DNA from: Corynebacterium sp.
GTDB taxonomy: Bacteria > Actinomycetota > Actinomycetes > Mycobacteriales > Mycobacteriaceae
Direction: 5' to 3'
Length of the DNA stretch: 41,893 nt
NCBI RefSeq assembly: GCF_030152825.1
Contig: NZ_JASLIP010000079.1
Coordinates: 1 to 41,893 of the forward strand
Shown here: positions 1 through 7,935 of the stretch, piece after piece
How the letters are laid out: each line of letters opens with the position of its first letter
Numbering within the stretch: position 1 is the first letter of the stretch
The notes under the pieces: generated by a model
Databases searched by the model: none
Told to the model about the DNA's origin: nothing
The model's input: the letters and a program-made list of their open reading frames with translations, nothing else
Made by a program: the position numbers and the translations under genes

Positions 1-1
1 T

Positions 2-1837
2 CGGACGCGGGGCGACATCGTGCTCTTCATCGACGAGATCCACACGCTCGTCGGCGCCGGAGCTGCCGAGGGAGCGATTGACGCGGCCAGCATCCTGAAG
101 CCGATGCTGGCGCGCGGCGAGCTCCAGACCATCGGCGCGACGACGCTCGACGAGTACCGCAAGCACCTCGAGAAGGACGCGGCGCTCGAGCGACGCTTCC
201 AGCCGATCCAGGTGGCCGAGCCGACGATCGCCCATACCATCGAGATGCTCAAAGGTCTGCGTGACCGTTACGAAGCCCACCACCGGGTGACGATCACCGA
301 CGAGGCGCTGGTGTCGGCGGCGACGTTGGCCGACCGCTACATCTCCGATCGATTCCTGCCTGACAAGGCGATCGACCTGATCGACGAGGCAGGGTCGCGA
401 CTGCGGATCCGCAGGATGACCGCCCCGCCGGACCTGCGCGAGTTCGACGAGAAGATCGCCGAGGTCCGCCGCAAGAAGGAGGGCGCGATCGACGCGCAGG
501 ACTTCGAGCTGGCCGCGTCGCTGCGTGACGAGGAGAAGAAGCTCATCGTCGCGAAGTCCGAACGCGAGAAGCAGTGGAAGGCCGGCGACATGGACGTCGT
601 CGCCGAGGTCGACGAGGAGCTGATCGCTGAGGTGCTCGCCACCGCGACCGGAATCCCGATCGTCAAGCTCAGCGAGGCTGAGTCCACCCGTCTGCTCAAG
701 ATGGAGGACGAGCTCCACAAGCGCGTCATCGGTCAGGACGAGGCGATCCGCGCACTGTCGCGGGCGATCCGGCGCACGCGCGCGGGCCTCAAGGACCCGA
801 AGCGTCCTGGTGGGTCGTTCATCTTCGCCGGCCCGTCCGGCGTCGGCAAGACGTGGCTGTCCAAGACGCTCGCGGAGTTCCTCTTCGGCGACGAGGACGC
901 CCTGATCCAGCTCGACATGAGCGAGTTCTCCGAGAAGCACACGATCTCGCGGCTGTTCGGCTCGCCTCCTGGCTATGTCGGTTACGAAGAGGGCGGTCAG
1001 CTGACCGAGAAGGTCCGCCGCAAGCCGTTCTCCGTCGTCCTCTTCGACGAGATCGAGAAGGCCGATAAGGACATCTACAACACCCTGCTGCAGGTGCTGG
1101 AGGAAGGTCGCCTGACCGATGGCCAGGGCCGCATCGTGGACTTCAAGAACACGGTGCTGATCTTCACCTCCAACCTGGGCACCAGGGATATCTCCAAGGC
1201 CGTGGGCATGGGCTTCTCCAACGCCGGCGAGCAGGACGAGGCCGCGCAGTACGAGCGGATGAAGTCCAAGGTGGATGACGAGCTGAAGAAGCACTTCCGC
1301 CCGGAGTTCCTGAACCGTATCGACGACATCGTGGTCTTCCACCAGCTCACCCGCGAGCAGATCGTCCAGATGGTGGACCTGCTCATAGGCCGCGTCCGCC
1401 GCGCCCTGGAGGACAAGGACATGGGCATCGAGGTCAGCGAGAAGGCCAAGAACCTGCTCGCCAAGCGCGGCTTCGACCCGGTCCTGGGTGCCCGCCCGCT
1501 GCGTCGCACGATCCAGCGCGAGATCGAGGACGAGCTCTCCGAGAAGATCCTTTTCGGCGAGTTCGGTGCAGGCGAGATCGTCACCGTGGACGTGGAGAAC
1601 TGGGACGGCGAGTCCGCCGGCAAGGACGCGAAGTTCGTCTTCGGTTCCAAGCCGAAGCCGCTGCCGGAGTTCGACGCCGCTGACTTCGAGGTCGAGGACG
1701 GAGCGGCGCACCGCAGCCCGTCCGAGGAAGCCAAGGTCTCCGTCGCCTCCGCGGCAGCCGGCGACGTGCCTGAGGAGGACGCTACCGGCGAGAACACTGG
1801 CGAAAGCACCGGCTCCGAGGGGCAGTCCGAGGACTAA
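2..1837 (+). CDS. clpC: ATP-dependent Clp protease ATP-binding subunit ClpC (5' end missing)
   Basis: This is the C-terminal 611 or so residues of the AAA+ unfoldase that feeds substrates to ClpP in the cytoplasm. The reading frame is open to the window edge, so the N-domain and the first Walker A lie outside. Visible in order: the D1 Walker B (LFIDEI), the D1 sensor region, a UVR-type coiled linker (around 473-560 nt), the D2 Walker A GPSGVGKT (about 832-855), the D2 Walker B VVLFDEIEKA, and the small C-terminal D2 domain with GARPLRR. The last 55 or so residues form an acidic Ser/Glu/Asp-rich tail, which is variable in this family. The gene ends at a TAA. No frameshift is seen. The family call is very secure; the true start cannot be known from this window. 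Confidence 0.97.
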   Translation, partial: RTRGDIVLFIDEIHTLVGAGAAEGAIDAASILKPMLARGELQTIGATTLDEYRKHLEKDAALERRFQPIQVAEPTIAHTIEMLKGLRDRYEAHHRVTITDEALVSAATLADRYISDRFLPDKAIDLIDEAGSRLRIRRMTAPPDLREFDEKIAEVRRKKEGAIDAQDFELAASLRDEEKKLIVAKSEREKQWKAGDMDVVAEVDEELIAEVLATATGIPIVKLSEAESTRLLKMEDELHKRVIGQDEAIRALSRAIRRTRAGLKDPKRPGGSFIFAGPSGVGKTWLSKTLAEFLFGDEDALIQLDMSEFSEKHTISRLFGSPPGYVGYEEGGQLTEKVRRKPFSVVLFDEIEKADKDIYNTLLQVLEEGRLTDGQGRIVDFKNTVLIFTSNLGTRDISKAVGMGFSNAGEQDEAAQYERMKSKVDDELKKHFRPEFLNRIDDIVVFHQLTREQIVQMVDLLIGRVRRALEDKDMGIEVSEKAKNLLAKRGFDPVLGARPLRRTIQREIEDELSEKILFGEFGAGEIVTVDVENWDGESAGKDAKFVFGSKPKPLPEFDAADFEVEDGAAHRSPSEEAKVSVASAAAGDVPEEDATGENTGESTGSEGQSED

Positions 1838-1881
1838 TCCCTTCGCAGGCCGGCACAGCCAGGAGACCGGTGAAAGCTAAA

Positions 1882-1922
1882 GAGCCGCGGCACACCCAGT
1901 ACGGGTGGCCGCGGATCTTGTT
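1882..1922 (+). terminator. Probable terminator of clpC
   Basis: An imperfect GC-rich hairpin (gccgcggcacaccc / gggtggccgcgg, with a short AGTAC-type loop) lies about 45 bases after the clpC stop and is followed by a modestly T-rich stretch (atcttgtt). The T tract is weak, so the call is moderate. Confidence 0.5.
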
Positions 1923-1996
1923 ATGCGTGGGGGCATACGTCGGCGCAGTCCGACGCGGTGCCGAAGGGCAGCGCTGAGGGGAGTGCGGGAGGGGCT

Positions 1997-2020
1997 GCGG
2001 GGTCGGGTTAGCGACCCCGC
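1997..2020 (-). terminator. Hairpin downstream of the lipase gene
   Basis: A perfect 9-bp stem (gcggggtcg / cgaccccgc) with a 6-base loop begins about 10 bases beyond the stop of the minus-strand lipase. There is no clear U tract in the minus direction, so it may act as a 3'-end stabiliser or a weak or bidirectional terminator between two convergent genes. Confidence 0.45.
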
Positions 2021-2029
2021 GAGCTCGGC

Positions 2030-3403
2030 CTAGCGCGGGATCTGATCTGCGGTGGACAGCTCATAGGGCTGGCCATTGATGACCTTCTCCAGCCACAGCA
2101 CCGCGGGGGAGAGGTTCGCCATCATCGGGATCACGTGATCCACCAGCGGGGCCACGCTCGGCACGTCCTGCTCCCGGTAGTATACCTTCGCTCCCTTGCC
2201 CAGCCAGCTGCGGGCCAGGTCGCGGGCCTGGGAGGCCGGGATCGTGTCGTCGTTCTTACCCTGCCCGATGTACACCGGGACGGACGGGGAGAGCGTGCCG
2301 ATCAGCTGCTTCTGCACCGCGCTGGCGATCGGCTCCTCCTGCATCAGCTCCGTCAGGGAGGAGCCATCCTTGGTGATCGTGCGGGTGTCCGTATAAGCAT
2401 GGCGGATCAGCGACTCTGGCACACACTCGTCCTTCGTCTGCTCCAGCAGCTTCCGGCCCTTATCGTTGAGCTTCGAGTAGATCGGCTCGCGCAGCTCCGG
2501 GTCGGAGTACAGCAGGCCGTTGATGGCGTAGCCGAGGGCAGCGGCGAGCGCGCCGTTGTCGATGGCGCCAGCCACCACTCCCAGGTTCGCCGGGATGCCG
2601 CCCGCGTAGCCTGCGACGAGGTTCAGCTCCGGGGCGTAGGAATCAGCCAGCTCCAGGGCAGAAGCACTTGCCCCACCGCCCTGGGAGTAGCCCCAGGTCG
2701 CCACCGGGGTCTTGTCGCTGACCCCACGGATGCCCATGTTCTTCGCGGCGCGTCCGATATCCAGCGTCGCGTTCCCCTGGGCCACGCGGTTCATGTACGT
2801 GTGCTGCGCGCGGGTCCCCAGGCCCGGCAGGTCGGTCAGCGCGACATCCCAGCCGCGCATCAGTGCCTGCAGGGCGGGCAGCGCCTCGTACTCCAGCCCC
2901 CACGGCGCGAGCTTGCCCGGCGCACAGGCATTGGAGGAGCCCTGGGTGCCCGGGGCGATCAGCATCAGCGGGCGCGGCCCCTTACCCCGCCACGGCTTCG
3001 AGGACTCGTAGACGGTGCCGGTGACCGGGATAGTCTTGCCATTCGAGTCGGTGGACACGTAGGCCACGCGGGTTGCCTTGCTGTTCGTCAGGTCCACGAA
3101 CGGCAGCCCCAGTGCGAGCTTGCTTGGGCCGGTCTTCAGCACCTGGCCGGGCTTGCCCTCCACGTACTCCGGGAGGGAGCTGTAGAAGTTATCCGGATCG
3201 TAGTTCGGCATGGAGCTGCCGAGCGCGGCTCCGGAGCCCATCTCCGACGAGCCCCGCCACGCGCCTTCGACGGAGCCATAAAGCGGGGACGCCGCCGCGC
3301 CGGACACAGAAAGTGGCAGCGCGACGGCGGTGATGGCCGCGGCGGCGGTAAGGCTCGCCGCGCGGCTGGTGCGTCGGGAATTGGGGGATCGAAGGCTGAA
3401 CAT
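2030..3403 (-). CDS. Secreted LIP-family lipase / esterase
   Basis: The 457-residue product carries an N-terminal export signal (basic start, Ala/Leu-rich core, cleavage near GAAASP). It is followed by an alpha/beta-hydrolase of the secretory lipase (LIP) family found in mycolata. The nucleophile elbow GYSQGG is at about residues 239-244. An Asp in GKNDDTIP and a His in LVDHVIP sit where the rest of the triad is expected. Several Cys residues (NACAPG, KDECVPE) suit an exported disulfide protein. The ATG is preceded by AAGGAG at good spacing. The gene converges on clpC and follows brnQ on the same strand, with 84 bases between them. In lipid-dependent corynebacteria such enzymes release fatty acids from host lipids; the exact substrate is not shown here. 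Confidence 0.88.
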   Translation of the reverse strand: MFSLRSPNSRRTSRAASLTAAAAITAVALPLSVSGAAASPLYGSVEGAWRGSSEMGSGAALGSSMPNYDPDNFYSSLPEYVEGKPGQVLKTGPSKLALGLPFVDLTNSKATRVAYVSTDSNGKTIPVTGTVYESSKPWRGKGPRPLMLIAPGTQGSSNACAPGKLAPWGLEYEALPALQALMRGWDVALTDLPGLGTRAQHTYMNRVAQGNATLDIGRAAKNMGIRGVSDKTPVATWGYSQGGGASASALELADSYAPELNLVAGYAGGIPANLGVVAGAIDNGALAAALGYAINGLLYSDPELREPIYSKLNDKGRKLLEQTKDECVPESLIRHAYTDTRTITKDGSSLTELMQEEPIASAVQKQLIGTLSPSVPVYIGQGKNDDTIPASQARDLARSWLGKGAKVYYREQDVPSVAPLVDHVIPMMANLSPAVLWLEKVINGQPYELSTADQIPR

Positions 3404-3487
3404 GGGTGCTCCTTGGAAGGATCGTGGCTGGCAGGCAGTTAACAGCTAGATCCTATCGGCTGGAACACTATTGTGTTGGGGAAAGTA

Positions 3488-4879
3488 CTATTCCGGTTCG
3501 GCGACAGCCAGCGCGTCAGCCTGGTGGCCCGAATCCTTCCGGCTCAGGTCCACCACCAGCGCGATAGCGCCGACGATGAGGGTGGGCAGTACCCAGCCCA
3601 GGCCCTCCGCGTACAGCGGGATCACGCTCAGGGCGCCGGTGATGCTGTCCATCGTGTCGCCCAGCAGATCGCTCAGCAGGTCGATGATGGAGAACATCAG
3701 GGCGACTGCCACGGCAGCGCGGTAGGTCAGCGGAATCGGGCGGCCACGCACTGCCAGCTGCGTGAAGGTCACCGCGATCAGTGCGATCGCCGGCGGGTAG
3801 ATCAGGCCGATGATTGGGCCGGAGAAGCTCAGGATCTTCTCCAGGCCGAGGTTGGCCACCGTGAAGCCAATCAGGGTGAAGACCACGGACCACCAGCGGT
3901 AGCTGATTACGGGAACCAGCTCGTGGAAGAAGGACGCTGACGCCGCGATCAGGCCGACCGCCGTCGTCAAGCAGGCGAGCAGCACCACGCCGGAGAAGAC
4001 CATGTCACCGGCCGTTCCCAGGGAGAGCTTCGACGCCTGCGAGAGCACTTCCGCGCCGTCCGAGTACTGTCCCTTATCCGGCATCTTCGTGCCCATCACG
4101 CCCAGGGCGAGGTACACGATCAGCAGGAAGAAACCAGCCAGTACCGCGGAGATCGAGGAGTACTTGACGACCGTCTTGCGCTCCTTGATGCCATGAGCGT
4201 TGAAAGAGCTCACCACGATGATCGCGAAGGCCATCGCCGCGATGGAGTCCATCGTGAAGTAGCCCTCCAGGATGCCCGCGGTTAGCGGGCTGCTGGCGTA
4301 CTCGCCGGTTGCGGCGGCCGGTTCGCCATTGAGCCTCATGAAGCCCAGCACCGCGAGGATGGCGATGAGCGCCAGCAGTAGCGGCGTCAGGTACTTACCC
4401 AGGGTGTCGGCGACCTTGCCGGGGAACAGGACGATCGCGAAAGCCACCGCGAAGAAGACCGCGGTGGTCACCAGGCGCCACACCTGGCCGGAGAAGCCGA
4501 AGGTGGACTCGATGCCCAGTTCGTAGCCAATCGCCGCGGCACGCGGCATGGCGTAGAAGGAGCCGATGGACAGGTAGGCGGCGATGGAGAACACCAGCCC
4601 GAACACGGCCCCCGCGCGTGATGCCAGCTGGCGCACCCCGGCGCCAGAGATGGCCACCGCGATGATCGTGATCGTCGGCAGCAGCACGCCGGTCAGCATG
4701 AAGCCGATGATGGCGGGGGTGAAGTTCTCGCCGGACTCGATCCCCAGCATGGGTGGGAAGATCAGGTTGCCGGCGCCGAAGAACATCGAAAACAGCATCA
4801 GCCCGACGGCGAAAATCGAGGCGACGGGTTTCGCCGCGCCACGGCCAACCGCGGACTGAGTGGAGGTTCCGGAACTCAT
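3488..4879 (-). CDS. brnQ: Branched-chain amino-acid carrier BrnQ
   Basis: A 463-residue integral membrane protein with about 12 hydrophobic segments, of the LIVCS family, which takes up Ile, Leu and Val with a cation. The family hallmark FFGAGNLIFPP is near residues 34-44. The length matches family members. A ribosome binding site (AGAAAGG on the minus strand) lies about 12 bases before the ATG. The C-terminal tail is short and hydrophilic. The gene is on the same strand as the lipase but shares no obvious function with it. A long structured leader upstream is described separately. Direction of transport and co-ion are inferred from the family. Confidence 0.93.
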   Translation of the reverse strand: MSSGTSTQSAVGRGAAKPVASIFAVGLMLFSMFFGAGNLIFPPMLGIESGENFTPAIIGFMLTGVLLPTITIIAVAISGAGVRQLASRAGAVFGLVFSIAAYLSIGSFYAMPRAAAIGYELGIESTFGFSGQVWRLVTTAVFFAVAFAIVLFPGKVADTLGKYLTPLLLALIAILAVLGFMRLNGEPAAATGEYASSPLTAGILEGYFTMDSIAAMAFAIIVVSSFNAHGIKERKTVVKYSSISAVLAGFFLLIVYLALGVMGTKMPDKGQYSDGAEVLSQASKLSLGTAGDMVFSGVVLLACLTTAVGLIAASASFFHELVPVISYRWWSVVFTLIGFTVANLGLEKILSFSGPIIGLIYPPAIALIAVTFTQLAVRGRPIPLTYRAAVAVALMFSIIDLLSDLLGDTMDSITGALSVIPLYAEGLGWVLPTLIVGAIALVVDLSRKDSGHQADALAVAEPE

Positions 4880-4928
4880 GAAACGAGGGCCTTTCTACAA
4901 CGATGATCCGCGCGGTGGCGGCCTAGGA

Positions 4929-5009
4929 CCAGGTTCAACCACACCCCCGGGTGGGGTGGCGTGAGCAAGCGCGGCCGGTTGTGGCGGTGGTGCCGCTCGA
5001 GGCTGAACC
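4929..5009 (-). promoter_or_regulatory. Structured leader / promoter region of brnQ
   Basis: The region between mutY and brnQ holds a hairpin (CCACACCCC / GGGGTGG, about 4939-4959). It also holds a more distant complementary pair, AGGTTCA at 4931-4937 and TGAACC at 5004-5009. In the brnQ transcript these could form alternative structures. No T-box, tRNA-like motif or convincing Leu/Ile/Val-rich leader peptide was found, so any attenuation role is speculative. Confidence 0.3.
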
Positions 5010-5068
5010 AGTGGCGGATCAGAATAAACGTATTTAAGTAGAGGTTAGGGTGCCCCAGTAAGAATCAA

Positions 5069-6052
5069 CTAGTCGGGAAGGGTGATCCCGGCGTGGGTGC
5101 GCTCGATCAGCCGGTCAGCCACGAGGGAATCCACCGCTCGCGAAAGCTGAACCCGATCGGGCCACAGTTGCTCGATTTCATTGACTGCGACTTGGGTGGT
5201 CGCAGATTCTCTCAGGGTTTTGAGGACCAGGCCGCGAACCTGGCGGTCCGTGCCTTCGAACTTCTGGACGCGCCGGGCGGCGGCGGATTTCTCTTCTTCC
5301 GTCGGCGCGGGCTTGCCTGCCGCCACCCACGCGCAGCGCGCGGCGATGGGGCAGAGCCCGCACTGCGGGGTGCGGGCCTGGCAGATCAGGCTGCCGAGCT
5401 CCATCAGGGAGGCGGTCATGAGCAGCGCTGCGTCCCGGTGGTCCCGGACGTGGCCGGCGTTGCGGTAGCCGCGACGGTCCAGGGCGGGGTCGTGGTCCAC
5501 CCACGGCATCATGTCGGCGACGTCCGCGAGGTCGTGGCTGCGCGCCGGTCCCTGCAGGAAGTTGCCGTGGGCTGCTCGGTGGCACACGCGGCGGACGTTG
5601 GTGTCCACCACGGGAACGGCCTGCTCGAAGGCGTAGGCGGCCACCGCGCGGGCGGTGTAGCTGCCCACGCCGGGCAGGCTCTCCAGTTCTGCGATGCTGC
5701 TGGGTAGTTCCCCGCCGAAGCGCTCCACGCAGGCCTGGGCGCATTCCTGCAGCCGCAGGGCGCGGCGCGGATAGCCCAGGTTTCCCCATTCGCGGATGAC
5801 GTCCGCGGTGGCAGCGGTTGCGAGCGCGGCCGGGGTGGGCCAGCGCTGCAGCCAAACCTGCCACCGCGGGGCGACGCGGGCGACGGGGGTCTGCTGCGAC
5901 ATCACTTCGCTCACCAGGATTGCCCACGGGCTGGTGCCGATGTGGCGCCAGGGCAGGTCGCGCGCGTTGCGTGCGAACCAGTGGTTCAGTGCGCTGATGA
6001 GGGCAAGGTCGAAGGTGGTTTCCTGCTGACCCTCTGCGGTTGGGAGTGTCAT
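5069..6052 (-). CDS. mutY: A/G-specific adenine DNA glycosylase MutY
   Basis: A 327-residue base-excision repair enzyme that removes adenine mispaired with 8-oxoguanine. Visible: the catalytic Glu in SEVMSQQT (E49), the helix-hairpin-helix LPGVGSYTARAV, the catalytic Asp in VPVVDTNVRRV (D150), and the [4Fe-4S] ligands C224-X6-C231-X2-C234-X5-C240, which have the canonical spacing. A stretch of about 25 residues before the cluster (MMPWVDHDP to HRDAALL) carries extra Asp, His and Arg and is somewhat longer than in shorter MutY proteins. The C-terminal NUDIX-like 8-oxoG recognition domain is not obvious, as in many actinobacterial homologues. It is divergent from the carbonic anhydrase gene, an arrangement also known in C. 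glutamicum. Confidence 0.94.
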   Translation of the reverse strand: MTLPTAEGQQETTFDLALISALNHWFARNARDLPWRHIGTSPWAILVSEVMSQQTPVARVAPRWQVWLQRWPTPAALATAATADVIREWGNLGYPRRALRLQECAQACVERFGGELPSSIAELESLPGVGSYTARAVAAYAFEQAVPVVDTNVRRVCHRAAHGNFLQGPARSHDLADVADMMPWVDHDPALDRRGYRNAGHVRDHRDAALLMTASLMELGSLICQARTPQCGLCPIAARCAWVAAGKPAPTEEEKSAAARRVQKFEGTDRQVRGLVLKTLRESATTQVAVNEIEQLWPDRVQLSRAVDSLVADRLIERTHAGITLPD

Positions 6053-6195
6053 GCGGCCACCTCCCCGGGGTGTCGGGGTGAACCTTGCCCTGCGATGTGT
6101 GGGCGGGGTGCCTGGTGAAAGCGCATCGGAGAGTGGATTACTGCGGTTGTTCGAAGGTGGTGGGTGGGCCCCACCTGCCGGATTGTCCTACAAAA

Positions 6196-6225
6196 TTGTC
6201 CTGGGAAAGCTTTAAGAGCAAGATT
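6196..6225 (+). promoter_or_regulatory. Putative promoter of the carbonic anhydrase gene
   Basis: TTGTCC (6196-6201) and AAGATT (6220-6225) are separated by 18 bases, and the -10 ends 6 bases before the ATG, which suits a leaderless transcript. ATTGTCCT occurs twice in tandem (6182-6189 and 6195-6202). Matches to consensus are moderate. Confidence 0.4.
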
Positions 6226-6231
6226 GAAGTC

Positions 6232-6942
6232 ATGACTGACTCCCGCAGCCCTGAAAGCCCTTCGAATACTGTACCCGGCCAGCAGGCCAACACAGAGTCG
6301 TCGGAGACCCCCACCCAGCAGCAAACCATGACTCCGGCGCAGGCCTGGGCTGCGATGCGCGATGGCAACCGCCGCTTCATGAGCGAGGACGTTGCCCACC
6401 CGAATCAGGACGTCAACCGCCGCCACGTCCTCACCGCAGGGCAGCGCCCGCACGCGGTGGTCCTGGCCTGCTCTGACTCTCGCGTGCCGGTGGAAATCGT
6501 CTTCGACCAGGGCCTGGGGGATGTCTTTGTGATCCGCACCGCCGGGGAGATCACGGACCTATCCGTGCTGGCCTCCCTGGAGTTCGCCGTGGACGGGCTG
6601 GGCGTGCCGCTGGTGTTGGTGCTGGGCCACGAGGCCTGCGGTGCGGTGGCAGCGGCGCAGACCGCGCTGAATACCGGCCAGCTTCCGAACGGCTTCCAGC
6701 GCGTGCTGGTGGAGAAGGTCACCCCATCCCTGCTGGCCGCCCGCCGCGAGGGCCGGGAGGGCTCCCAGGACTTCGAGAAGCAGCACGTCGTGGAGATCAC
6801 CCGCCACATCATGGACCGTTCCCCGGAGATCCAGCAGCAGGTGGAGCAGGGACGCTGCGCGGTCGTGGGCCTGCGCTACCGTCTGGAGGACGGCCTGGCC
6901 GAGCCGCTGATCTCCTTCGGTCTGGACGAAGACCAGCTCTAG
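6232..6942 (+). CDS. Beta-class carbonic anhydrase
   Basis: The enzyme interconverts CO2 and bicarbonate in the cytoplasm. The 236-residue frame starting at this ATG has a hydrophilic Ser/Gln/Thr-rich N-terminus of about 30 residues and then the beta-CA core. Zinc-site residues are C80, D82 and R84 (in CSDSRVP) and H133 and C136 (in GHEACGAV). The frame is open further upstream to 6085, but those extra residues do not look like the family and the ATG at 6232 sits just after a plausible -10, so the shorter start was chosen. A second possible start is the ATG at 6328. It is divergent from mutY. In corynebacteria this class of enzyme supplies bicarbonate for carboxylases under ambient air. Confidence 0.93.
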   Translation: MTDSRSPESPSNTVPGQQANTESSETPTQQQTMTPAQAWAAMRDGNRRFMSEDVAHPNQDVNRRHVLTAGQRPHAVVLACSDSRVPVEIVFDQGLGDVFVIRTAGEITDLSVLASLEFAVDGLGVPLVLVLGHEACGAVAAAQTALNTGQLPNGFQRVLVEKVTPSLLAARREGREGSQDFEKQHVVEITRHIMDRSPEIQQQVEQGRCAVVGLRYRLEDGLAEPLISFGLDEDQL

Positions 6943-7048
6943 GCCGCTCGGGACTGCTGCGCCGCCCGGCGCTCCGGCCGGTTCTCGCCGCTGCCGCCCA
7001 CCCGGCGTGTGGGGTGTGTCTAAGCGCCATTATTCGAGGTAAGCCAAC

Positions 7049-7054
7049 TAAAAT
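7049..7054 (+). promoter_or_regulatory. -10 element TAAAAT before the membrane-anchored protein gene
   Basis: TAAAAT ends 8 bases before the GTG at 7063 and no Shine-Dalgarno sequence lies between, pointing to a leaderless mRNA. No good -35 is seen. Confidence 0.45.
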
Positions 7055-7062
7055 CTGGGGCT

Positions 7063-7830
7063 GTGAACGCAGGACCAGGGAACACAGGAGACAGCTTCCG
7101 GCGCCGCGACCCCGAACGGGGCCAGCGCTCACCTCGTGATGCCCAGCCACCGCTGCCGCCTGAGGTTTACCGTCGTAGGCGCATCGCCGCGATCGCCGCG
7201 GTTGTTGTAGTGATTCTCCTGCTCTGGTGGCTGCTCAGTTCCCTCGGCGGCTCCCAGGAGGACGCCAGCACGCCCGCGGCGGATACCGCGCAGAGCAGCA
7301 GTGCTGCGCCGACGTCCGGAAAAGAAAAAAAGCCGGACGCGAAGGATAAGAAGGCAGAGTCCGAGAAGAAGGCTGCGAAGAAGCGCGAGGAAGAAAAGAA
7401 GGACGCCGAGCCGAAGGACTCAGCCGCGGAGAAGACCAGCTGCGAGCTCGCAGATCTGCGCGTGACCGCGGTGCCGGGTAAGTCCACCTTCGACCCGGGC
7501 GAGGAGCCGACCTTCTACGCGAAGATCGCGAATCCCACGAAGGCGGATTGCGTGATCGACGTGGACGAGGCCAACCTGCTCTTCGAGGTCTTCGCGATGG
7601 ATGACTACCACCGCGTGTGGGGTGACCTGGACTGCAACGAGCCTTCCATCACCGGGGAAGTGACGATCGAGGCCGGTAAGAGCCAGAACTACAAGATGGG
7701 TTCCTGGTCCCGGACCACCTCCGCCCCGGATCGGTGCGAGGATCGCCAGCCGGTGGGCCCGGGCAGCTACCTGCTCTACGCGCACCTGGGGGATAACGTC
7801 TCCCAGCCCGCGACCTTCAACATGAGCTAG
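7063..7830 (+). CDS. Membrane-anchored protein with charged linker and beta-sandwich-like outer domain
   Basis: Function is not recognised. The 255-residue protein has a short polar cytoplasmic N-terminus, one membrane segment (about residues 36-58, rich in Val, Ile, Leu and Trp), then a Lys/Glu/Ala-rich linker of about 60 residues predicted to be extended or coiled. A C-terminal domain of about 125 residues begins at CELADLRV. That domain has alternating hydrophobic strands, an FDPGEEPTF turn and four Cys (CELAD, DCVID, DCNEP, RCEDR), consistent with two disulfides outside the cell. The GTG start is supported by the leaderless promoter. It lies between the carbonic anhydrase and radA, a position held in related genomes by a conserved unknown protein. 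A cell-envelope role is an inference from topology only. Confidence 0.8.
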   Translation: MNAGPGNTGDSFRRRDPERGQRSPRDAQPPLPPEVYRRRRIAAIAAVVVVILLLWWLLSSLGGSQEDASTPAADTAQSSSAAPTSGKEKKPDAKDKKAESEKKAAKKREEEKKDAEPKDSAAEKTSCELADLRVTAVPGKSTFDPGEEPTFYAKIANPTKADCVIDVDEANLLFEVFAMDDYHRVWGDLDCNEPSITGEVTIEAGKSQNYKMGSWSRTTSAPDRCEDRQPVGPGSYLLYAHLGDNVSQPATFNMS

Positions 7831-7935
7831 CGGCGAGCCCCGTGCTTGGGTCGCCCGCGGCATCAGCCCCGGCGCCCCACATAACTAGCCCCGGCGGCCC
7901 GCACAACCAACCCCGCGTGGCGGCCACCCGCGCAG

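Noticed and set aside
2135..3442. A 435-residue open frame opposite the lipase
   Set aside because: Shadow frame rich in Arg, Gly and Ala; the lipase has a signal peptide, nucleophile elbow and ribosome binding site.
4880..4960. A possible short leader peptide before brnQ
   Set aside because: The only candidate frame starting with GTG is Pro/Gly-rich and has no run of Leu, Ile or Val codons.
5030..5060. Possible DtxR half-site (GAGGTTAGG) near brnQ and mutY
   Set aside because: Only one half matches; the second half (TGCCCCAG) does not resemble the CTAACCT arm.
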